Made by a program: the position numbers and the translations under genes
Notes under the pieces: model-generated
Seen by the model: the letters and a program-made list of their open reading frames with translations, nothing else
What the model was told of the DNA's origin: nothing
Databases searched by the model: none
Assembly: GCA_038043045.1 (NCBI GenBank)
Contig: JBBTCX010000350.1
Location: 1-30,833, forward strand
Length of the DNA: 30,833 bases
Direction of reading: 5' to 3'
From: JBBTCX01 sp038043045
Lineage (GTDB): Bacteria > Planctomycetota > Phycisphaerae > UBA1845
Shown: positions 7,247-14,435 of the stretch, piece after piece
Layout of the letters: the number at the start of each line of letters is the position of its first letter
Numbering within the stretch: the stretch's first letter is position 1

Positions 7247-8305
7247 CTAGGTTTGACTTTCCCGACGTCGGCGGGTTTCGGATTCGAGCAAGCGTCGTTC
7301 CTTGCGAGTCAAAGAGGACATACCCTGGCGAGCGATTTTGCGAAGGGTGTCGTCTACGTGTTCCTCCCGAAAGAGTTCCATGCTCTCGCGCTTTTGCGCT
7401 CTTCGAGCGGCCTGTTCAGCCTTGCGACGATCGAAAAATCCGCTTTGACGATTGCGTTGTGCGGACTCCGAATCTCGCCAGGGAAGCTCCGCGGAAATCT
7501 CCGGACCGTAGTTCTCGGCATCGGGCATTTCATGCTCTTGATGGTTTCGTCCTTTCTGCCGGCAGGTGATGTATCCATACACCGCGATCAACAACACCAA
7601 CCATCCCGCTTCCATGAACACGCCGACGACACCCACCACGATCGCGCTCGTCATCCCGAACCTCGCCGCACGTTCGGTGGCCAATCGGCTGCTTCGCGAC
7701 GTCCACAACCACGCTTGCAATATCCAACCGCCGTCGAAGGGGAAAACGGGAAGGAGATTCACCAAGACGAGCACATAATTGATCCCAAAGAACCGAAGAA
7801 GCCAATGCTGACCCTCGGTCGGAAAGATGGTCGTGTCTATCGGGGTCATTGGATGAAATGGGTTCCAAGGAATCGCACCCAACGTTCCCAACCACAACAC
7901 CAGTACGCTCGATGATATGGCACAAAGGGCGATGTTCACCGATAGGCCGGATGACGCCGCGATCATGTGACCCGCAGGATGATTCGGGGGTTCCAGTCGT
8001 CCTAGTCCGCCGAGCGGCCAGAGCAACGCTTCAGGGACGTGTCCGCCGATTCGCCGGGTCATCCAGCAATGTCCGAGTTCATGAACCGCGACCGCGATCA
8101 ACAAGAGGAGAAACGTGCCGATGGCATCGAACAAATGGCCAAATGTCGGCGTCCAACCCACACCTTCAACAGGTGATTCGATCCACAGCAACACGGCCAA
8201 ACACAATAAGAAAGTAATGTGCAGCCGAAATTGGATCCCGCGCACCACGCCAATCGGTACGGACCAGAGAATTGGATTGTCGAGTGGACGATCCGTGCGA
8301 GTCAC
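7247..8305 (-). CDS. Membrane-bound site-2 protease family metallopeptidase (M50)
   Basis: Predicted intramembrane zinc protease. The N-terminal part has several membrane segments. HELGH is at residues 75-79 and the second metal-binding motif NLLPVFPFDGG lies further on. There are no PDZ or CBS domains, so it resembles the short Rip3/SpoIVFB-like branch rather than RseP. After the last membrane segment comes a charged cytosolic tail of about 90 residues. It ends in VDDTLRKIARQGMSSLTRKE.., a motif that the adjacent rhomboid also carries. The GTG at 8305 is chosen because AAGGAGAGG stands just upstream; the open frame continues 28 codons further without a ribosome site. It lies 154 bp after the rhomboid gene, probably in the same operon. 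The substrate is unknown. Confidence 0.9.
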   Translation of the reverse strand: MTRTDRPLDNPILWSVPIGVVRGIQFRLHITFLLCLAVLLWIESPVEGVGWTPTFGHLFDAIGTFLLLLIAVAVHELGHCWMTRRIGGHVPEALLWPLGGLGRLEPPNHPAGHMIAASSGLSVNIALCAISSSVLVLWLGTLGAIPWNPFHPMTPIDTTIFPTEGQHWLLRFFGINYVLVLVNLLPVFPFDGGWILQAWLWTSRSSRLATERAARFGMTSAIVVGVVGVFMEAGWLVLLIAVYGYITCRQKGRNHQEHEMPDAENYGPEISAELPWRDSESAQRNRQSGFFDRRKAEQAARRAQKRESMELFREEHVDDTLRKIARQGMSSLTRKERRLLESETRRRRESQT

Positions 8306-8459
8306 GTGCTTCCCTCTCCTTCTCGAACCGACGAGCGATGGTCGGTTCCTATTGCAGCGTAACCAAATCGCCGGTCGTTTCGCAAGCACTGATTTGCAGC
8401 AATGGACTTGGTAGATAAGTCCGAGAATGAGATGGGAAACCGGTGACAGAGTCCGGCGT

Positions 8460-9353
8460 TTATTGCCGACGTCTCTGTTCGGTCGCGAGGGTGAGGGTTC
8501 GCTTCTCTTCCTCGCTAAGACATTGAATGCCGCGGTCGCGGACTTTCCTTAATAGGTCGTCCAAGGTCTCCTCGCTGACGATCGACGGGGTCCACGGCAT
8601 TCGCGTTGCACGAACGGAAGAGGTGGACTTGCGCCAAGTGCGTTTCAACTTAGACCATATCGATGGTGAATACGAAATGGTGCTCGAACCTCGCCAGGCG
8701 CACCACGCCCCATACACCAAACCGACCAGATGACATGCGTCTCCCCCCGCGTTCGGACCGCCCCCGATGACATTGATCAAGTACCATGCACCAAACAACA
8801 GTGCCAACGTTCGCGCCCGAATCGGGATGATGAAGTAAATCAGAAACTGGGTGTGGGGATCTCGAACCGCGAAGGCGCCCAACAAGCTCAGCACGCACCC
8901 CGATGCGCCGGCCGCATGTCCTTGTACATCCAACCAACCCACCATTCCCAGGACGATATAAAATAAACTCCCCAGCACGCCCGCGATCGTATACATCTTG
9001 AAAAACCGCCGCGGACCCCATGCACTTTCCAGGGCGGGCCCTAGGAAGAACAGCATCAGCATGTTCATGAAGATGTGGCCAAAATCCCAATGAAGGTAGT
9101 TGGCCGTGATGATCCGCCAAACCTGACCTTGAAGCACCGCCGGCGTGCTCATCACCATCCACTCGAAGATGACACTCCCCGGCGCGCCGCGCGACCCCCC
9201 GGTGAGACTGCAAAGAACGAATACCGCGAGGTTCAAAACCAGGATGACCGAGACCGCGCTTCCGCGCCGGATCATCGGCGGTCCCTGAAACGACCGCCCT
9301 CCCGACGATCTCTGCTGGTCTTCCCAAGAATACGAACGCTCTTGCCAACCCAC
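8460..9353 (-). CDS. Rhomboid family intramembrane serine protease
   Basis: Cuts membrane proteins within the bilayer. The catalytic serine lies in GASG (Ser151) and the catalytic histidine is His208 in GGDACHLVG. The conserved GHIFMNMLML (His93, Asn97) supplies the oxyanion region. Six membrane segments are visible, preceded by a hydrophilic N-terminus of about 30 residues. The C-terminal 35 residues (LDDLLRKVRDRGIQCLSEEEKR..) resemble the short helical tail known on many bacterial rhomboids (DUF6576-like). GTG at 9353 has GAGGGA upstream. It starts 20 nt after the Nudix gene, so the two are co-transcribed. No substrate can be named. Confidence 0.93.
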   Translation of the reverse strand: MGWQERSYSWEDQQRSSGGRSFQGPPMIRRGSAVSVILVLNLAVFVLCSLTGGSRGAPGSVIFEWMVMSTPAVLQGQVWRIITANYLHWDFGHIFMNMLMLFFLGPALESAWGPRRFFKMYTIAGVLGSLFYIVLGMVGWLDVQGHAAGASGCVLSLLGAFAVRDPHTQFLIYFIIPIRARTLALLFGAWYLINVIGGGPNAGGDACHLVGLVYGAWCAWRGSSTISYSPSIWSKLKRTWRKSTSSVRATRMPWTPSIVSEETLDDLLRKVRDRGIQCLSEEEKRTLTLATEQRRRQ

Positions 9354-9373
9354 GCGTTATGTCCCTCGACCGT

Positions 9374-9925
9374 TTACCGCCAACCCGTTCGCGCGAAATA
9401 CGTTCCTAAAACGGCGATCGTCTTCCCATCGCAAAAATCACCCGCCAAGAATCTCGCTCGGGCTTCGTGCAACTCCGTGACCTCCACAGTGATTCGCTCA
9501 CCGTCTTGGGTGGATTGCCCAACCCAGGTCAAATTCTTGGCCACAAACGCCACCATCCGCTCCGTCATCACCCCCGGCGACGTGTAAAACTCAAGAAACG
9601 GTTCCATCAAGGCCGCTCGATAGCCCGTCTCTTCCTCCAATTCCCGGTGTGCCGTATCCACCGCACTTTCACCCGGCTCACGAGTCCCCGCGGGAAGTTC
9701 CCAAAGTTCGGCCTCGGCTGCCCGACGAACATTCCGAATCATGACGATGCGCTCCGCATCGAGAATCGGCAAGATGACCACGGCACCAGGATGCACCACG
9801 ACATCTTTTTCAATCGGACTCTTTCCGGTCTGGGCGTACGTTCGTCGCTCCACGTTGAAGCGGCCGGTGGTTAGCAGGCAACGGCGCTCAATTACCCGTT
9901 CGTTGATGAGTGAAGGTCGGTCCAC
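9374..9925 (-). CDS. Nudix hydrolase, ADP-ribose pyrophosphatase-like
   Basis: Hydrolyses a nucleoside diphosphate linked to another moiety; ADP-ribose or another ADP-sugar is the likely substrate by resemblance. The Nudix box is perfect: Gly80, Glu86, then RELEEETGY at 94-102, the metal-binding helix. The short beta-rich N-terminal part (VERRTY.. VVHPGAVVILP) matches the NudF-like group. The 183-residue length is typical. The only usable start is GTG at 9925, and it has no Shine-Dalgarno sequence. A promoter places the transcription start almost on it, so the mRNA is probably leaderless. First gene of the leftward run Nudix-rhomboid-M50-thrC-dapB. Confidence 0.93.
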   Translation of the reverse strand: MDRPSLINERVIERRCLLTTGRFNVERRTYAQTGKSPIEKDVVVHPGAVVILPILDAERIVMIRNVRRAAEAELWELPAGTREPGESAVDTAHRELEEETGYRAALMEPFLEFYTSPGVMTERMVAFVAKNLTWVGQSTQDGERITVEVTELHEARARFLAGDFCDGKTIAVLGTYFARTGWR

Positions 9926-9930
9926 GCCCG

Positions 9931-9959
9931 ATTATAGGTCTCATCGAACGCCACGCCAA
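9931..9959 (-). promoter_or_regulatory. Sigma-70 promoter of the Nudix-rhomboid-M50-thrC-dapB run
   Basis: On the minus strand: TTGGCG (9959-9954), a 17-bp spacer, and TATAAT (9936-9931). The -10 is a perfect consensus. Counting 6-8 nt downstream puts the transcription start at about 9924-9925, which is the GTG of the Nudix gene. The promoter lies back to back with the leader of dxr. Confidence 0.65.
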
Positions 9960-10079
9960 TTCGACGCCAATTGCATTTTTCTGTCACAAGCGATTTGAAC
10001 AAGGCGCGTCTTCTTGTTGGGTTGGGCGTCCAGCGCTAAGATGTCGTCCGAGCGGGTTGGCGCGTGGCATGAACCCCTC

Positions 10080-10112
10080 TGGAGGAAGTAACGTCGAATT
10101 CGACGTGTCGAA
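10080..10112 (+). promoter_or_regulatory. dxr ribosome site with inserted palindrome
   Basis: GGAGG (10081-10085 region) lies about 27 nt before the dxr ATG, too far for normal initiation. Between them stands a perfect 16-bp palindrome, ACGTCGAATTCGACGT (10091-10106). If it folds as a hairpin in the mRNA, the effective spacing falls to about 11 nt. It could instead be a DNA operator. Confidence 0.45.
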
Positions 10113-11264
10113 ATGCGTAAACGTGTTGTCATTTTGGGTTCAACAGGGTCGATCGGTCGTGGGTGTTTGGATGTGCTCGCTCATCTATCCGCCGAATGGG
10201 AAGTCGTTGGATTGGCCGCTGGGTCACGTTGGGCTGACGTCTCAGAACAAGCGCAGCGGTTCTCCGTCTCCTCCATTGCGGTTACGAATGGAGCCTGCCC
10301 GGAAGACTTGAAGAGCGCATTTCCCAAGTCGGCTCGATTATTCCTGGGTCCGGATGCCATGGTGCAATTGCTCGATGAGGTTCCTTGCGATTGCGTGGTG
10401 GCGGCTGTCGTTGGGGCAAAAGGATTGTCCGCGACCCTTCGCGCTGTGGAACTGGGTCGGCGTGTTGCGTTGGCGAATAAGGAAGCGTTGGTGATCGCGG
10501 GCTCGCTCCTTATCCCCCTGGCCAAGCGCACCGGGGCCACGATTATTCCCGTGGATAGCGAACACTCCGCCGTTTTCCAAGCTCTTCACGCCGGAAAACG
10601 GTCCGAAGTTCGGACGGTTTATCTTACCGCATCCGGCGGGCCTTTTCGCACGTGGACCGACGACGAGATGGACGACATTCGTCTCGAAGACGCCTTGCGA
10701 CATCCGACTTGGAGCATGGGTCCGAAAATCACGATTGACTCCGCGACGATGATGAACAAAGCTCTGGAAATCGTGGAGGCCCGGTGGCTTTTCGGACTTG
10801 CCCCCGAACAGATCAAGGTCGTCGTGCATCCGGAGTCGATCATACATTCGCTGGTGGAGTTCCGTGACGGTTCGATGATCGCGCAGCTTGGTACGCCCGA
10901 TATGCGAACGCCGATACAATACGCACTGACCTACCCTGATCGACGCGCCTGCCCGTCGCAGGCTCTCGATCTTTTTTCGCTTCGCTGCCTGACTTTGCAT
11001 CCGCCCGATGTCGAGCGTTTTCCCGCTTTGCGATTGGGATACGAAGTCGCCGCACGTGGTGGAACTTCCGGAGCGGTACTCAACGGGGCCAACGAAGCCG
11101 CAGTTGAGTTGTTTCAACAGGGGACGATTCATTACCGCGAGATCGCTAAGTCGGTCGAGCGGGTGTTGTCCGTGCACGAGTGTGTAGAATCGCCGACCTT
11201 GCAAGAGCTGCTGGCGGCTGACCAATGGGCTAGACATGAGGTGACCCGATGCCTGGTATGTTGA
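10113..11264 (+). CDS. dxr: 1-deoxy-D-xylulose 5-phosphate reductoisomerase
   Basis: Second enzyme of the MEP pathway for isoprenoid precursors: rearranges and reduces DXP to MEP with NADPH and a divalent metal. Motifs in order are GSTGSIG (NADPH binding), ALANKEALV, VDSEHSAVFQ (metal-binding Asp and Glu), TASGGPF, TIDSATMMNKALEIVEA and HPESIIHSLVEF. Length (383 aa) is normal. The ATG at 10113 is fixed by an in-frame TAA at 10089-10091. The last 16 nt overlap the start of rseP, so the two genes form an operon. The dxr-rseP order is common in bacteria that also carry the uppS-cdsA genes nearby; those genes are not seen here. Confidence 0.97.
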   Translation: MRKRVVILGSTGSIGRGCLDVLAHLSAEWEVVGLAAGSRWADVSEQAQRFSVSSIAVTNGACPEDLKSAFPKSARLFLGPDAMVQLLDEVPCDCVVAAVVGAKGLSATLRAVELGRRVALANKEALVIAGSLLIPLAKRTGATIIPVDSEHSAVFQALHAGKRSEVRTVYLTASGGPFRTWTDDEMDDIRLEDALRHPTWSMGPKITIDSATMMNKALEIVEARWLFGLAPEQIKVVVHPESIIHSLVEFRDGSMIAQLGTPDMRTPIQYALTYPDRRACPSQALDLFSLRCLTLHPPDVERFPALRLGYEVAARGGTSGAVLNGANEAAVELFQQGTIHYREIAKSVERVLSVHECVESPTLQELLAADQWARHEVTRCLVC

Positions 11265-13732
11265 ATTTCGTATCGAATCCCTTGATCGGTGTGATCGAAC
11301 CCTTGGCCATTTGGAACGGGATCTGGCCTTACCTGATGATGTTGCTGGGTTTCACGCTAATCATTTTCGTTCACGAGCTCGGCCACTTCGCCGTGGCCAA
11401 GTGGGCGGATGTTCGGGTGGAAAAATTCGCCATTGGTTTTGGCCGGGAAATCTTCGGGTTCACGCGCGGAGAAACTCGCTACTCGTTCAACATTCTTCCG
11501 TTGGGCGGATACGTCAAGATGCTGGGGCAAGAAGACTTCGACGACAAGACGCTCGAACTTAAAACCCAGAACGATCCACGATCCTTTGTCAACAAACCCG
11601 TCGGTCACCGAATGGCCGTGGTCTCCGCCGGGGTGATCATGAACGTGATCTTCGCCGGTCTCTTGTTCATGATCGTGTTTCTGGCCGGGATCGACGTGGT
11701 GGGTCCTCGGGTTGCCTCGGTCGAACCGGACAGTCCGGCAGCCAAAGCCGGACTCCTGCCCGGCGACTCCATCTACAAGGTCAACGGCGAGAGCGTGCTC
11801 GAATTTGACGAAATCATGATGGCCATCTTCCTCTCCAAACCCCATGAGCCTATCGAGTTCTTTGTCCATCGAAACGGCGAAAACGTCGGTCCGATTTTCA
11901 TCAAACCCGAATACCGTCAGCCGGAAAACACCCGCCAGATACAGCGGCAGATCATCGGGATGAAACCCGGCATTACCCGGGAAATTGTGGCCGTCGGACC
12001 CGACCTCGATCCGTCCGATCCGCGACATCCACACGTCGGTGACCGGTTGATCGAAGTCGACGGCGCCGAGGTGACCGATGACAACGTCAACAGCATGGCC
12101 GAAATCCTCGCGCACACCAACCGGCCGGTCCTTGTGGAACGCAAAGACCCCGAAAAACCCGACGATCCTTCCACCCGGATGGAGGTTCTTATTCCGCCGC
12201 AATTGGCATTATACCCCAGTGACCCGAGAGACTCCTCGTCCATCAGCGTGCTTGGATTAACCCCGCTTGCACAATTCGATTTTGTCGACGAGAAAAGCCG
12301 GGCGTTCCTTGCGGGGATCGAAACCGGTGACACCGTATTGCACTGGGACGACCGGCCCCATCCGGGCAGCGCCGAAATCGCCGCCTCCATTCGCGACAAT
12401 CCCGAACGAGACATTCCGTTTAAGGTCCGCCGCGCCAATGGAAAACCGTACGACGGCGTAGTAAGACCCAAGCGGAACCCCCGCGGACCGGCCACGATTC
12501 AGGCCATTTGCCGTGGGTTGGGCGCCGATTCCACCCCCGACGGTCCCAAGGCTAAGTTCACTCAAGTTAGACCCCACGGGATCACCGATCGCGCGGGAAT
12601 CGAAGTCAACGACGTAATCCTCAAAGTCGGCGACGTGGAGAATCCGACCGCCACCGTGTTCAACCGCATCATCCGCGAGGCCACCGATCGCCCGGTCCCT
12701 ATCGCGGTACAAAGACCGGATGGCAAAACAATTCGAACCACGCTGACCCCCATCGCTCCGGGATCCATCGACGCGACGCATTCCCTCGTGGCCGCGGACC
12801 TGCTGCAAGTCGGGGATATCGTCCCGACGATCAACGGTCGACCCAGTCCCGCGGCGCAAGCCGGAATTCCCGCCGGGGCGCGGATTTCGAAAGTCGACGG
12901 CCAACTCGTCAGTCAATGGCGCGAACTCATCAACGCGTTCCGTACCGCCGCCGGGAAAAGCGTTCAACTTTCGTACGTCAAGGGCAAAGACCCGGAGCAA
13001 ACGGTAACTTTCCACGTTCCACACTGCCTGCACACGTTGTTGGGCGTCGGACCGGAAGCAAAAATCGTGCGAATCGCGGGCCGGGAAAACGTGATCTCCA
13101 ATACCCGTGGAAAAGAAGAACTTTCCGTCCGTTACCACGAAGGGACCCGCACGATCCTCACCGAACTGATCGGACAGGATGGCGTTCCCGTCGAATTCCG
13201 TGCCAATCCATTGGCACCGGTCGAAACCAAGTCGATTGACATTCGTGAAGACATGGTCGACTCTTGGTTGGGGCGTGTCGCCTTTGCCCCGAGCGTGCGC
13301 TTGGATGCTGAAATGATGATCCTTCGGGGCGAAAACGCCCTCGACGCCGTGCGGATCGGTGTGCACAAGACCTACTATTTTCTCGTCCAGGTCTACCAGG
13401 TCCTCCACCGCATGATTTTTTCCCGTAGCGTAAGCGTCGACGCCATGTCCGGACCTTTGGGGATCGTCAACCTCGGCGGAAAGCTCGCCCGAACCGACAT
13501 CACGCGCTTCCTGTTTTTCCTGGCCATGATCTCCGCGAACCTGGCCGTCATTAACTTCCTTCCGTTGCCCATCGTTGACGGAGGTCTCATGGTTTTTCTC
13601 TTGATCGAAAAGATCAAGGGCAGCCCGGTCAGTATCCGCGTTCAGGTCGCAACCCAGATGATCGGTATTTTTCTCATTATCGGGGCCTTCATCCTTGTGA
13701 CCTATAACGACGCCGTCCGCATGTGGGGTTAG
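11249..13732 (+). CDS. rseP: Site-2 protease RseP with extra PDZ-like domains
   Basis: Membrane zinc protease for regulated intramembrane proteolysis, for example of anti-sigma factors. The catalytic HELGH is at residues 42-46 in the first membrane segment. KFAIGFGREIFGF and FNILPLGGYVKM follow, and at the C-terminal end SGPLGIV and NFLPLPIVDGG (third metal ligand) plus the last membrane helix. Between residues about 150 and 590 there appear to be five PDZ-like units, each with an 'AG(I/L)..GD.I..V(N/D)G' core: near 165-190, 255-285, 345-370, 440-470 and 515-560. E. coli RseP has two and about 450 residues; this protein has 827. ATG at 11249 has GAGGTG just upstream inside dxr, implying coupled translation. 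Confidence 0.95.
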   Translation: MPGMLNFVSNPLIGVIEPLAIWNGIWPYLMMLLGFTLIIFVHELGHFAVAKWADVRVEKFAIGFGREIFGFTRGETRYSFNILPLGGYVKMLGQEDFDDKTLELKTQNDPRSFVNKPVGHRMAVVSAGVIMNVIFAGLLFMIVFLAGIDVVGPRVASVEPDSPAAKAGLLPGDSIYKVNGESVLEFDEIMMAIFLSKPHEPIEFFVHRNGENVGPIFIKPEYRQPENTRQIQRQIIGMKPGITREIVAVGPDLDPSDPRHPHVGDRLIEVDGAEVTDDNVNSMAEILAHTNRPVLVERKDPEKPDDPSTRMEVLIPPQLALYPSDPRDSSSISVLGLTPLAQFDFVDEKSRAFLAGIETGDTVLHWDDRPHPGSAEIAASIRDNPERDIPFKVRRANGKPYDGVVRPKRNPRGPATIQAICRGLGADSTPDGPKAKFTQVRPHGITDRAGIEVNDVILKVGDVENPTATVFNRIIREATDRPVPIAVQRPDGKTIRTTLTPIAPGSIDATHSLVAADLLQVGDIVPTINGRPSPAAQAGIPAGARISKVDGQLVSQWRELINAFRTAAGKSVQLSYVKGKDPEQTVTFHVPHCLHTLLGVGPEAKIVRIAGRENVISNTRGKEELSVRYHEGTRTILTELIGQDGVPVEFRANPLAPVETKSIDIREDMVDSWLGRVAFAPSVRLDAEMMILRGENALDAVRIGVHKTYYFLVQVYQVLHRMIFSRSVSVDAMSGPLGIVNLGGKLARTDITRFLFFLAMISANLAVINFLPLPIVDGGLMVFLLIEKIKGSPVSIRVQVATQMIGIFLIIGAFILVTYNDAVRMWG

Positions 13733-13955
13733 TGTAGTTCGTCGCGCTAATTGCATCTTATCCGAGCCGTGACCGCGGGGGAGCGGACGTGTTTTATGCG
13801 ATCAGACCGCCTCCTTAAGAGCGCGGCGCCGTTTCGAAAAGATGCGTCATTTGTGAATAACTGCACTAGGGTGCACTCTTCATTGCGGACCAGCCCTTCT
13901 CAAATCCTATTGTATACTTCGCCTAGAACGGACTACGCCGCCAAGGAGCCGATCG

Positions 13956-14354
13956 ATGGACGTTACCGAGTTTTGCCCGCTGACCGAAGAGGCGATCTGC
14001 AACCTTCTCGAAGCCCGTCAAGGGTTTTTACCGCGAGATCGGCGCAACGCTTCGCGAAACACGCCGACTCGCCGGCAAGTCACGCGCTGGCCTTTCCCGG
14101 GAACCGTGGAACTATGGATCCCCGATCGCTACGGCGTCGAACAATACACCCTCGGTTCTTGCGTCGATTTGAGCAGGAACGGGGCGGGTGTCCAATGCGA
14201 TCGATCCATTCCTGTCGGAATGGAACTTGCCCTGGCGATCCATCAACCCGAAGCCACCTTTCATGGCCGTGCCACCGTCCGACACTGTTCACCGCGCGAT
14301 GACAACGAATACTACATCGGCGTGGAATTTAGCTTCGAAAAGCACTCGATTTGA
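13956..14354 (+). CDS. Stand-alone PilZ domain protein
   Basis: Probable cyclic-di-GMP receptor. The two binding elements of PilZ are present: an R-x3-R pair (Arg40 and Arg44 in RRQVTR) and D-x-S-x2-G (Asp71, Ser73, Gly76 in DLSRNGAGV), followed by beta-strand segments ending in YIGVEF. The first 35 residues are an extension with no clear domain. At 132 residues it is a single-domain protein, so it must act through a partner. The ribosome site is strong (AAGGAG, 7-8 nt before ATG 13956). The 223-bp gap after rseP suggests its own promoter. Which process it controls cannot be read from the neighbours. Confidence 0.85.
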   Translation: MDVTEFCPLTEEAICNLLEARQGFLPRDRRNASRNTPTRRQVTRWPFPGTVELWIPDRYGVEQYTLGSCVDLSRNGAGVQCDRSIPVGMELALAIHQPEATFHGRATVRHCSPRDDNEYYIGVEFSFEKHSI

Positions 14355-14435
14355 TTCGGCGGAGACGCAATTCGCACTTGGAGCAACCTCGTTAATCGTG
14401 TGGCAAACCGTATAGTGTGAGTTCTCACGAACCCG

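Noticed and set aside
12257..13756. 499-residue open frame opposite rseP
   Set aside because: It is an antisense shadow. rseP is certain from HELGH and NFLPLPIVDGG, and the antisense protein is low-complexity, rich in Asp/Gly/Arg.
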